Below are positions 14,115 through 19,852 of a stretch of DNA of 25,654 nt, piece after piece. Location of the stretch: positions 1 to 25,654 of IMG/VR virus record IMGVR_UViG_3300015168_000004; one strand, written 5' to 3'. Below the pieces are notes generated by a model. The model saw nothing but the letters and a program-made list of their open reading frames with translations. It had not been told where the DNA came from and did no database searches. Origin of the DNA: a virus. The translations under genes and the position numbers were made by a program. The stretch's first letter is position 1, and the number at the start of each line of letters is the position of its first letter.

Positions 14115-14398
14115 GTAACCTGTTTCCAGTAGCCGCAACCGGGTTTTACGCAAATACCGAATGATGAGAAAGTATGCCAGCAAATAGGCTTTTTGTCAAC
14201 CACTTTAGGTTGCATAAACTTAGGGTCGGCAGCGCGTTGTGCAGTGATTTCTGCACGTTTAGCGTCGTAAAGTTCCAAACCTTGTGCAATTTGCAATTGC
14301 AATTCGCTAGTACGTCGAATGACGCGAAGATTCAAACACTCATCTGACTCTTTACAGCCCCAAAATGTAGGACATTGATTGCATGGCGCAAATGACAT
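14111..14398 (-). CDS. Cys-rich small protein, probable zinc binder
   Basis: 95 residues from ATG 14398 (MSFAPCNQCPTFWGCKESDE). Cys residues are arranged CNQCPTFWGCKESDEC near the N-terminus and ICWHTFSSFGICVKPGCGYW near the C-terminus, with a charged helix between. Two metal sites or a redox role are possible. An upstream TTG start (14437) would overlap the previous gene and is not needed. The ATG follows the upstream stop by one base. Confidence 0.68.
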   Translation of the reverse strand: MSFAPCNQCPTFWGCKESDECLNLRVIRRTSELQLQIAQGLELYDAKRAEITAQRAADPKFMQPKVVDKKPICWHTFSSFGICVKPGCGYWKQVT

Positions 14399-14399
14399 A

Positions 14400-14597
14400 T
14401 CAGACCCAATTGATTGAAAAACTAGCTGTGTCGTCAACTAACGTTTTGAACATAATGTAAGGCAACGTCACATATGCGTAGCGCTTGCCCACACGTTCGG
14501 GCGAGTCGATTACAGCCATACGGGCAAGCCTGCGCAATTCGTCGCGGAAATCTTCGACAAGCAACGCTTCATTTGCAACTGTTATTTCTATTTGCAT
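14400..14597 (-). CDS. Small hypothetical protein
   Basis: 65 residues from ATG 14597 (MQIEITVANEALLVEDFRDE). It has an acidic helix, then KRYAYVTLPYIMFKTLVDDT. The ATG sits inside the last codons of the upstream secreted-protein gene (10-bp overlap). No motif is recognised. Confidence 0.65.
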   Translation of the reverse strand: MQIEITVANEALLVEDFRDELRRLARMAVIDSPERVGKRYAYVTLPYIMFKTLVDDTASFSINWV

Positions 14598-14890
14598 ATT
14601 GTTGCCCAAGTTCTATCGTCAATAGTATCGTAAATAACAACGTGGTTCTTGACAACTATGAATTTTTGATAGCCTGTGTACGCACCAAAGCTATTCTTTG
14701 CGTTAAGTTCCCCGCACGTACCGCCCGAGTTGCTATGCACATTGCGAAAGCTAACGCTATCAGGGTCTTTCAATTCGCCAACTGCTAGCGTTAAGTCACG
14801 GCTTTTATGAATATTGTGCGTTGTGAGTGCAGAAATGCAGACCATCGCAGCAAGTATCACTGACATGGCACAAACTACGTGCTTTTTCAC
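14588..14890 (-). CDS. Secreted or membrane-anchored protein, conserved CGELNAKN domain
   Basis: 100 residues from GTG 14890, chosen because it gives a normal signal/anchor segment (KKHVVCAMSVILAAMVCISA) and has GGA 8 nt upstream. The mature domain has KDPDSVSFRNVHSNSGGTCG, then ELNAKNSFGAYTGYQKFIV. The 'DP(D/S)SxxFR...CGexNxKNxFGxYxGxxxF' pattern is familiar from phage and bacterial envelope proteins of unknown function. An exported small phage protein expressed early could change the cell surface, for example superinfection exclusion; this is inference. It overlaps both neighbours. Confidence 0.72.
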   Translation of the reverse strand: MKKHVVCAMSVILAAMVCISALTTHNIHKSRDLTLAVGELKDPDSVSFRNVHSNSGGTCGELNAKNSFGAYTGYQKFIVVKNHVVIYDTIDDRTWATICK

Positions 14891-15000
14891 AGCGCATTCC
14901 AAGCTGCAGCCGCAAGCACAACTGTAACAGCAGTGCCAGCAATAACAATCAGCGCAAGACGCCACAGCATCTGCCAAATTGTGTACGTTTCATCTTCCAT
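14887..15000 (-). CDS. 37-residue single-TM membrane peptide
   Basis: ATG 15000 opens MEDETYTIWQMLWRLALIVI, followed by AGTAVTVVLAAAAWNAL and a stop. A single TM helix spans ~13-34. The ribosome binding site AAAGGGA is 5 nt before the ATG. It is the first gene after a near-consensus promoter, and its TGA overlaps the GTG of the next gene. Together these make it a confident small gene. Confidence 0.78.
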   Translation of the reverse strand: MEDETYTIWQMLWRLALIVIAGTAVTVVLAAAAWNAL

Positions 15001-15036
15001 GATTTCCCTTTGTGTGTTGGGAGTTGCAATGGAGCT

Positions 15037-15065
15037 ACTTTAACTGATTGCGATAGCTTTGTCAA
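15037..15065 (-). promoter_or_regulatory. Sigma70-type promoter (TTGACA-17-TAAAGT)
   Basis: The -35 TTGACA is at 15060-15065, spacer 17, -10 TAAAGT at 15037-15042. It lies 4 bp beyond the stop of the DUF1996 gene and drives the ten-gene run 15000-12853. Its leader is a near copy of the leader at 17829-17864. Confidence 0.88.
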
Positions 15066-15068
15066 CAA

Positions 15069-16445
15069 CTAATTGCCGTCGAATGACAACATCATGCGAC
15101 CGTCACCCAACATATGCGCTTGACAGTCAACCGCTGCGTTATCGCAATTCTTAATCCATGTAGCCATGATATCGGGCTTCCAACCGTTGAACCAATCGCC
15201 GTGCGCTGAATAGCCCGCAGGTAGCGTTTTGTCATACGCATCCGACGAAAGACGCCAACGCAGCGTTGCGTGCGATTCAACGATTGGATACAGAATGTTG
15301 TAACTGATTTCAGGAACAGGAACCGGATGCGTTGCAGGGCAAGCGCCTTTCGTTGGATAGTTCATATGACTTTTATGGTCAGGACTATCGAGGTTCACTC
15401 CATCCCAACACTGCGGAAAACTTACAACCATCCAAAGAGTGTTGCCGGTAACACAATCGGGAATTTGCCAAGCCCATGCGCCAACAATGTTTGCTGTCGT
15501 GTTATCCATGCAACCAAACTTCGTCGGCCCCCATTCTTCAGGTGCTTTACGCGTCGGGTCGCCAGCAATCATGCGCAAACCTTGCGGAAATGCCTTTACG
15601 GCCGAAGCCGCAATGCCATTATAGCCTGTCTTGTAGTACGTAATCAATGATTGTGGAACAATCGCACTATTATCTTTAGTGTCGATCATTGTAGGCACCC
15701 AATAACCTGTGCGGTTAATCGTTGCGCCGCGGCAAGTGCTGTTACCAGTAGTTGCAATACTTAGTGCTGTAGAATAGGCATTTAAACCTGTGTTACCAAA
15801 GAACGTATGAAGATGAGGCACACCCGGCTGACCCGGATACACAATAGGGTCATCAAACGCCATATGCGAGGGTGAGCATACAGACCTAAATGCGCCAATA
15901 CCATCAGGTGTGGGTTTTGCAATATCAGTCGTTTGTGCCAGCATATCAGACCCGCGACCAACTGCAGGTTTCATCAATGTAGTTACGTCAACTGTAATTC
16001 CACCATGCATTAGCGGCGGTACGACAACGACAGGAGGCACAACGACAGGCGGAATCGGATCGGGTGTCGTACAGGCACCTACAGGCGCTTTAGCTGGCAA
16101 CCAAGCGCCTGTAACCCAAACGTTCGAACTTGACAACGCATAACTTTGCGTTTGAGTCCAAGTGCCCACAGTTGGGGCAACGCACGTAGCTGATTTCGTA
16201 TTATTTGGCGGTTGAACACCGACAACAGTTCGTGCTGTCGTTTGACGACACGAGTAAGGCGGATTCGCTAGCGTATTTGCGTATGCAGCAGCAGCATCAA
16301 GCGTAGTAGTGCCTGCGGGTAGTTTGATAGGTGTGGCGCCTTTCAAACATGACGGCGGACCAACAGTATCTGCTGCAAATACATATGCAGTAAATAGCAT
16401 AAGTACGAACAAAACGAATAGTTGTCGCTTTGAAAAAGTTTTCAT
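15069..16445 (-). CDS. Secreted DUF1996-domain protein
   Basis: 458 residues. A Sec signal peptide (MKTFSKRQLFVLFVLMLFTA, cleavage near YVFAA) is followed by an N-terminal domain with paired Cys (~25-130), a Pro/Val linker (PIPPVVVPPVVVVPP), and a DUF1996 domain (~185-450). The DUF1996 motifs are DDPIVYPGQPGVPHLHTFFG, TGYWVPTMID, FPQCWDGVNLDSPDHKSHMN, CPATHPVPVPEISY and SAHGDWFNGWKPDI. The conserved His/Asp set suggests a metal-dependent or carbohydrate-active enzyme, but the family has no established activity. The ribosome binding site is AAGGAAA. The gene sits between the integron-like insert and a new promoter; it is large and exported, unlike its neighbours, so probably a transferred accessory gene. 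Confidence 0.85.
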   Translation of the reverse strand: MKTFSKRQLFVLFVLMLFTAYVFAADTVGPPSCLKGATPIKLPAGTTTLDAAAAYANTLANPPYSCRQTTARTVVGVQPPNNTKSATCVAPTVGTWTQTQSYALSSSNVWVTGAWLPAKAPVGACTTPDPIPPVVVPPVVVVPPLMHGGITVDVTTLMKPAVGRGSDMLAQTTDIAKPTPDGIGAFRSVCSPSHMAFDDPIVYPGQPGVPHLHTFFGNTGLNAYSTALSIATTGNSTCRGATINRTGYWVPTMIDTKDNSAIVPQSLITYYKTGYNGIAASAVKAFPQGLRMIAGDPTRKAPEEWGPTKFGCMDNTTANIVGAWAWQIPDCVTGNTLWMVVSFPQCWDGVNLDSPDHKSHMNYPTKGACPATHPVPVPEISYNILYPIVESHATLRWRLSSDAYDKTLPAGYSAHGDWFNGWKPDIMATWIKNCDNAAVDCQAHMLGDGRMMLSFDGN

Positions 16446-16519
16446 AATCGTTTCCTTGGTTACCTTTAGAAATTGCTACTGATGGTGCAAATGTGGCTAT
16501 GGGTGGCAAGGGCTGCCGT

Positions 16520-16795
16520 CTATATCACGTTAGGCGTCTTTCCAAGTGCAAAGCAGCGGCGCCCGAATTGCTTCCAGTCGAAATCACTGTCATGCGTGCC
16601 TTGAAGCCAGCAATCGTTATAGATCGCGAAAAGCACTTCATCGGTCGGCATGGAAGCGGCGACTAACCTACCGTGCTGAGTGCAAAAGTTTCCGATGGTC
16701 TTCCGGCGTCCGCACTGCACCAAATTCCCGTCGCGCATCGTTGCATCGGCTTGGCAGCGATCTTCTGTCTTGGCGTCTACGAATCGTCGCTTCAT
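16520..16795 (-). CDS. Cassette-borne small Cys/His protein
   Basis: 91 residues from ATG 16795 (MKRRFVDAKTEDRCQADATM), which has a strong ribosome binding site (AAGGAG, 5 nt). An in-frame ATG at 16876 (27 residues longer, with GAGGA nearby) is a second choice. DRCQAD...VQCGRRKTIGNFCTQHGRL is a compact C...C...CxxH zinc-knuckle pattern. GC is clearly higher than in the phage genes around. The last codons (TPNVI) read through the GTTAGGC core box into flanking DNA, so the native C-terminus was replaced at the boundary. The gene runs against the usual attC polarity. Confidence 0.72.
   Translation of the reverse strand: MKRRFVDAKTEDRCQADATMRDGNLVQCGRRKTIGNFCTQHGRLVAASMPTDEVLFAIYNDCWLQGTHDSDFDWKQFGRRCFALGKTPNVI
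16529..16535 (+). other. Left boundary of cassette insert: integron core site
   Basis: GTTAGGC marks the point where cassette DNA begins (expected crossover between G16529 and T16530). The ~15 bases before it (TGCCGTCTATATCAC) resemble the L' part of the complete attC at 16900-16957 (GCCGCTTACCTCTAC). The site may therefore be the right half of a degenerate attC rather than a chance core box. Confidence 0.55.
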
Positions 16796-16899
16796 TTCAT
16801 CTCCTTCAAGTCGGCACGGTTTGTGGCAATACGCCAGCACGCTCGTGCATTCGCCCCTGGTCTTGCAGCCGCTCATAGTCCTCTGCCTCAGTTCACCAC

Positions 16900-16957
16900 G
16901 CCTAACACGGCGGTCAAGCGGACGGGCTAAAGCCCGCCGCTTACCTCTACGTTAGGC
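16900..16957 (+). other. Complete integron attC recombination site
   Basis: 58 bp. Core boxes are GCCTAAC (16900-16906) and GTTAGGC (16951-16957). Inner arms are GGTCAAGCGGACGGGC and GCCCGCCGCTTACC around a TAAA tip. The left arm has an extra C and an extra A compared with the right arm. An unpaired base at this C position is the extrahelical base that fixes attC polarity, as in aadA-type sites. Read this way the plus strand is the attC top strand. The site separates two cassettes. Confidence 0.88.
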
Positions 16958-16966
16958 GTCAAGTTT

Positions 16967-17143
16967 CTATGCCGCGGGCTCTTCCACCGGAACGCGGTTC
17001 CCCGTCACTTGAAGCCACTCGCCGGAGTCCGCATCGACCACGAAGTATTCTTCGCACGCCGCGAGTTCTTCGGCCTTGTTCTGATCGTTGGTGCCCTCCA
17101 CATTGCCGTCGAAAGTGTTCGTGATGTAGAAGCGAAATTTCAT
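16967..17143 (-). CDS. Cassette-borne 58-residue hypothetical protein
   Basis: ATG 17143 opens MKFRFYITNTFDGNVEGTND, ending GEWLQVTGNRVPVEEPAA. It has a beta-strand start, an acidic helix with QNKAEELAACEEYF, then VVDADSGEWLQV. It is a small acidic soluble protein of no known family, typical in size for integron cassette genes. The stop lies 10 nt from the complete attC and the start 36 nt from the truncated attC, so it occupies one full cassette. GC and codon use (GCC, GTG, GGC, CTC) differ from the phage genes. It is antisense to the usual cassette gene direction. Confidence 0.75.
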   Translation of the reverse strand: MKFRFYITNTFDGNVEGTNDQNKAEELAACEEYFVVDADSGEWLQVTGNRVPVEEPAA

Positions 17144-17178
17144 GTTGTTTCTCAGTCGTGGCGTCTATCTGGGCAGAC

Positions 17179-17202
17179 GCCTAACCCTTCCTTGAAGCGG
17201 AC
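17179..17202 (+). other. Truncated attC (left half) at right boundary of insert
   Basis: GCCTAACCC...AAGCGGAC over 24 nt: the R'' core box, a spacer and the L'' arm, in the same polarity as the complete site. The tip and right half are missing. It abuts the stop codon of the phage-side gene (17203-17205), so the break or fusion point is exactly there. Confidence 0.7.
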
Positions 17203-17577
17203 CTACGGCATCACCACCGATCCACCAAGCAATTCCCAATGCGTATGGCTAGCGTAACCACCGCGACCGGAACCACTACCGCGAGTAGTCCAAGTACGCC
17301 ATTGAAACGTCACTGTGACGTAATGCCCGTATTGGTCATACGCAAGTCCTTGCAACGATGGGTCTTTACCAGCGTATTGAACACCATTAATCCAAATACC
17401 GAACGTTCCATACGTAGCACTAGCATAGACAAGAATGTCTGCTTCTGGCGTAGCGTCATTAGCTACAGCAGTACAAACGCGCGTATCAGTACAAGCCGAA
17501 TCTTCAAGCGTAATAGTTGCTGCGCTTGCGCAAAGGCTCATCATCGCCATTACAGCGAACATCAACAGCTTTTTCAT
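17203..17577 (-). CDS. Small secreted protein
   Basis: 124 residues from ATG 17577, with AAAAGGA 7 nt upstream. Signal peptide MKKLLMFAVMAMMSLCASAA; predicted cleavage after ASA. The mature part has two Cys (DSACTDTRVC), probably a disulfide, followed by beta-rich, Gly/Tyr/Trp-containing sequence (YGTFGIWINGVQYAG, YVTVTFQWRTWTTRG). It ends GGSVVMP directly at the truncated attC, so the original C-terminus may be changed. No family is recognised; exported accessory protein. Confidence 0.7.
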   Translation of the reverse strand: MKKLLMFAVMAMMSLCASAATITLEDSACTDTRVCTAVANDATPEADILVYASATYGTFGIWINGVQYAGKDPSLQGLAYDQYGHYVTVTFQWRTWTTRGSGSGRGGYASHTHWELLGGSVVMP

Positions 17578-17615
17578 TGCCGTTCCTTTTAGTGCGATCA
17601 GAAAATACGGTCCGA

Positions 17616-17828
17616 TCAATCCGTCTTGCGCATCATAGACGGCATGAGCAAGTCAAGCAAGGCGCATTCTTCATCGTCGGTTGCTTGTTTCAAGTCAATT
17701 AGTTTGCGATAAGCCCCGATAAGTTCTGCGGTTGACATATCGTATTCAAACGTTTCGATATATTGACGTGCAATATTAGCTACGTCCATTTCTACACTTT
17801 CTCTGATAGAAATAATTTTATTACTCAT
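17616..17828 (-). CDS. Small helical hypothetical protein
   Basis: 70 residues, MSNKIISIRESVEMDVANIA at the N-terminus, then an acidic helical body with STAELIGAYRKLIDLKQATD and a C-terminal MPSMMRKTD. AAAGG lies 8 nt before the ATG in the promoter leader. It is the first gene after the promoter at 17865-17893 and probably heads a transcript through the secreted protein, the cassettes and DUF1996. Unrecognised. Confidence 0.7.
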   Translation of the reverse strand: MSNKIISIRESVEMDVANIARQYIETFEYDMSTAELIGAYRKLIDLKQATDDEECALLDLLMPSMMRKTD

Positions 17829-17864
17829 GATGCGCCTTTGTGTGGTGGCAGTTGCGATATGCGT

Positions 17865-17893
17865 ACTTTAACAAAATTACGCTACGTTGTCAA
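17865..17893 (-). promoter_or_regulatory. Sigma70-type promoter (TTGACA-17-TAAAGT)
   Basis: The -35 TTGACA (17888-17893) directly abuts the stop codon at 17894; spacer 17; -10 TAAAGT at 17865-17870. The leader shares GCAACT...CCACACAAAGG-like blocks with the promoter at 15037-15065. Confidence 0.88.
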
Positions 17894-18103
17894 CTACATT
17901 CTATCAGGCAGACGAATATAATGTGTAACATTTGGAATGCAAAAATGTTCCTCGTTATGAACACGCCAGCATTTCATGTGTTCACTGTGACGATAGACGC
18001 AAGCACTGAATTGCCTTAGGTCTGCACTGTAAACCCAGTACAGTGCGCCGTGCATCGGTAAGCCTTCAAGGCTTGATGCTTTCTTGAATTCTTCAAGTGT
18101 CAT
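17894..18103 (-). CDS. Small hypothetical protein
   Basis: 69 residues: MTLEEFKKASSLEGLPMHGA, then LYWVYSADLRQFSACVYRHS and CWRVHNEEHFCIPNVTHYIR. Compact alpha/beta sequence with three Cys and several His. The ATG overlaps the stop of the upstream gene. Unrecognised; last gene of its run. Confidence 0.68.
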   Translation of the reverse strand: MTLEEFKKASSLEGLPMHGALYWVYSADLRQFSACVYRHSEHMKCWRVHNEEHFCIPNVTHYIRLPDRM

Positions 18104-18312
18104 ACGTCATCCAATCCGGCATCTGGATTACCAGTGCCTAGCGGCGGTGTGAACGCTTCGACAGTGTAGCCTTCTACATAAGCGCCGAAGTTGTGCGCTA
18201 CTGTTTCGGCTTGACCATCAGCGAATGGCCCCGGGCGAAGCTTAAGAGTAATTCGGTGTGTTCCGTCAAACAGAACTACGCTTCCATTTACGATGGATGC
18301 TGCGATTGTCAT
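18100..18312 (-). CDS. Small beta-rich hypothetical protein
   Basis: 70 residues: MTIAASIVNGSVVLFDGTHR, ITLKLRPGPFADGQAETVAH, then a Pro/Gly-rich acidic tail (PPLGTGNPDAGLDDV). It is probably a small beta barrel or sandwich. A GC hairpin lies 8 nt upstream of the ATG and no ribosome binding site is clear. Its stop overlaps the following ATG. Confidence 0.65.
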   Translation of the reverse strand: MTIAASIVNGSVVLFDGTHRITLKLRPGPFADGQAETVAHNFGAYVEGYTVEAFTPPLGTGNPDAGLDDV

Positions 18313-18319
18313 GATTCAG

Positions 18320-18335
18320 ACCCGCCGAAGCGGGT
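18320..18335 (-). other. Hairpin with TTCG loop upstream of a start codon
   Basis: A 6-bp stem (ACCCGC / GCGGGT) with a TTCG tetraloop on the minus strand. There is no T tract, so it is not a standard terminator. It lies between the damaged small frame and the next gene, and could stabilise or modulate the mRNA. Confidence 0.5.
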
Positions 18336-18349
18336 TCCTGTGTTGGTTA

Positions 18350-18481
18350 TTAGACTTCGGACGGTGAATATGGTTCGTAATATTCGCACCGCTGAATGTA
18401 ATATGCAGATGCCGAAGGATATTGTGCAATCAATTTCGGCAGCGTGTAATCTGCGTGCTCGCGTGCTTGTTCATAATTACC
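18350..18481 (-). pseudogene. Start-less small reading frame, possibly broken
   Basis: The frame from 18481 to TAA at 18350-18352 reads NYEQAREHADYTLPKLIAQY and then PSASAYYIQRCEYYEPYSPSEV, clearly protein-like and followed by two stops. No ATG or GTG in this frame precedes the sequence; an upstream TGA closes it. An ATG exists one base out of frame (MNKHASTQITRC..., ended after 14 codons). A one-base deletion or a sequencing error near 18470 would explain it, as would frameshifted translation. Confidence 0.5.
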
Positions 18482-18734
18482 TCATATTTACAGAAGCCAG
18501 CATTTCAAGCATAACAGCACGAGCCTTCAAGAAACGGTCAGCCGCAGCGTTAGCTGTCTCGCGCGAATCGCTTGTACCCGGATCAGGTTGGCACGCTTCA
18601 TTCGCACGAAAATATTCCATTAGGGCATTCGTGACAGGTGCAGCAGCTTGCAATGCAGTATATGCGGTTGACACTGCGCCTTCAAGCCTTCGAATGCGTG
18701 TGCGCAGCAATTGGTTTGAATTGCCTTGACTCAT
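18477..18734 (-). CDS. Small helical hypothetical protein
   Basis: 85 residues: MSQGNSNQLLRTRIRRLEGA, AVSTAYTALQAAAPVTNALM, then a polar loop and a long C-terminal helix (ANAAADRFLKARAVMLEMLA). It is coiled-coil-prone and soluble. AAGGTG is 6 nt before the ATG, and the ATG overlaps the stop of the upstream micro-gene. Unrecognised. Confidence 0.7.
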   Translation of the reverse strand: MSQGNSNQLLRTRIRRLEGAVSTAYTALQAAAPVTNALMEYFRANEACQPDPGTSDSRETANAAADRFLKARAVMLEMLASVNMR

Positions 18735-18856
18735 GACAGCACCTTATTGCAGCGGTTCAATGCGGCACGTTGCCACTGATCGAACCTATGTTGATGATGA
18801 GCGATCATTGGCGGATTTGCAATCCACCTTCTGACGATTGAATGTGCGCGCTTCAC
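18731..18856 (-). CDS. 41-residue basic protein, GTG start
   Basis: GTG at 18856 opens KRAHSIVRRWIANPPMIAHH and QHRFDQWQRAALNRCNKVLS. It is strongly basic (Arg/His/Lys) with Trp residues. The GTG overlaps the TGA of the upstream gene (GTGA) and its TGA overlaps the next ATG (ATGA). Exact overlaps on both sides support translation. A nucleic-acid-binding role is possible from charge only. Confidence 0.65.
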   Translation of the reverse strand: MKRAHSIVRRWIANPPMIAHHQHRFDQWQRAALNRCNKVLS

Positions 18857-18972
18857 TTCGGCTTAGCTTGCTGCACAGGCACAAGCTTACGATTACGGCT
18901 ATTCCACTGCATCAGCGAATACTTAAGGTTTGCTGCGGTTTCACGATTTTGGTAGCGTTGTTTTGCGTTCAT
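18853..18972 (-). CDS. 39-residue basic protein, first gene of its operon
   Basis: ATG 18972 opens MNAKQRYQNRETAANLKYSL, then MQWNSRNRKLVPVQQAKPK. Basic, Asn/Gln-rich, no TM. AAAAGGA lies 11 nt upstream, in the leader of the promoter at 19006-19034. It is followed by a GTGA overlap with the next micro-gene. Unrecognised. Confidence 0.68.
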   Translation of the reverse strand: MNAKQRYQNRETAANLKYSLMQWNSRNRKLVPVQQAKPK

Positions 18973-19002
18973 GATGATAAGTCCTTTTGGTTGATGTGAG
19001 AT

Positions 19003-19188
19003 TCAATTATCGCTCTTACGTCGCTTTAAGTCAAGTACATTTTCTTTTTCTTTGAAAGTGTTACGTTTTACAATATGATATGCAAGTTCCTGATTAAGCG
19101 CTATGCACGAAGCCTCAAGAATACCTATGTACTCTTGCGCCCATTTGGGTAGAGTTTTAATTCGAGTTACAATCTCGATAGTTTTCAT
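19003..19188 (-). CDS. Small hypothetical protein
   Basis: 61 residues: MKTIEIVTRIKTLPKWAQEY, then a helix (GILEASCIALNQELAYHIVK) and a basic tail (LDLKRRKSDN). 'IKTLPKWAQEYI' is common in small phage proteins. There is no good ribosome binding site, and an 18-nt gap separates it from the upstream gene. Its last codons contain both boxes of the next promoter. Confidence 0.62.
   Translation of the reverse strand: MKTIEIVTRIKTLPKWAQEYIGILEASCIALNQELAYHIVKRNTFKEKENVLDLKRRKSDN
19006..19034 (-). promoter_or_regulatory. Sigma70-type promoter (TTGACT-17-GATAAT)
   Basis: -35 TTGACT at 19029-19034, spacer 17, -10 GATAAT at 19006-19011, wholly within the 3' end of the 61-residue gene. It drives the micro-gene run starting at 18972. 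Confidence 0.82.
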
Positions 19189-19206
19189 TTAACTAGCGGC
19201 GCAACT

Positions 19207-19434
19207 TCATTCTGCGCACACTCCGTAAATACAAACTATATCAAGCCAATCTGTTTCGGGCAGACGTTCTAGCAGACTACCAACGATTTCTGCAAGCTTT
19301 TCGACTTGGGCCTGTACGCTTTGCAAATTGCCTGCGTCATATGGGATAGCACGTTCTAGCGCAACCTTCACCAATCCAATAGCGTCAACGTCACGCGTGC
19401 GCGGCTTGAAATGACCTTCTATAACGATTTTCAT
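19207..19434 (-). CDS. Small hypothetical protein
   Basis: 75 residues from ATG 19434: MKIVIEGHFKPRTRDVDAIG, a helical middle (SVQAQVEKLAEIVGSLLERL) and DWLDIVCIYGVCAE at the end. The ATG overlaps the stop of the upstream membrane-protein gene (TGATG). No family is recognised. Confidence 0.68.
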   Translation of the reverse strand: MKIVIEGHFKPRTRDVDAIGLVKVALERAIPYDAGNLQSVQAQVEKLAEIVGSLLERLPETDWLDIVCIYGVCAE

Positions 19435-19658
19435 CACGAATTCCTAAGCGCAGCGTCAATGAACATCGCAGCCACAAATGCAATCGACAACCAAGAAACA
19501 ACGTTCCACACAATTGCGCCCCAATTGAAAGTACGCTTGTATAGAACCTTGTCGTACTGTTCAACCATTGCGCTAAGCTTAGACGGTTTTTGCCATGACG
19601 GCAAATAGTCATCCAATGTGGCATTTGCGTCTAACTTGTTTTCTTTACGTTGTGTCAT
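19434..19658 (-). CDS. Small membrane protein, C-terminal TM helix
   Basis: 74 residues: a polar N-terminal half (MTQRKENKLDANATLDDYLP) and a TM helix at ~45-68 (GAIVWNVVSWLSIAFVAAMF), followed by IDAALRNS. The ribosome binding site is TTGGAGA. It starts one base after the stop of the upstream gene. Tail-anchored topology is likely; function unknown. Confidence 0.72.
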   Translation of the reverse strand: MTQRKENKLDANATLDDYLPSWQKPSKLSAMVEQYDKVLYKRTFNWGAIVWNVVSWLSIAFVAAMFIDAALRNS

Positions 19659-19659
19659 T

Positions 19660-19821
19660 TCAATGTCTCCAAGTCAAAACAGAAAACTTACGACCAACCT
19701 TTTCAGCTTCAGCCTGCGCCTTTGCAACCTGAACATGAATGTATGATTCAGAAATGAACTTCTGAACACAACTTGGAAGTTGTTGCATCTTCATCTTGGC
19801 TTCTGATTGGTAGTTGCGCAT
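19660..19821 (-). CDS. Small helical hypothetical protein
   Basis: 53 residues from ATG 19821 (MRNYQSEAKMKMQQLPSCVQ), then KFISESYIHVQVAKAQAEAE and KVGRKFSVLTWRH. A TTG start at 19845 would be almost on the transcription start and is not preferred. GAAAGAAG precedes the ATG. Basic, helical; no family recognised. Confidence 0.62.
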   Translation of the reverse strand: MRNYQSEAKMKMQQLPSCVQKFISESYIHVQVAKAQAEAEKVGRKFSVLTWRH

Positions 19822-19852
19822 AACTTCTTTCGTTTGTTGATCCAATGACTAG

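Noticed and set aside
16546-16955. Plus-strand frames within the first cassette, which would fit the usual attC polarity
   Set aside because: They are Arg/Ser/Cys-rich and low-quality, whereas the minus-strand frame has a strong ribosome binding site and a coherent Cys/His motif.
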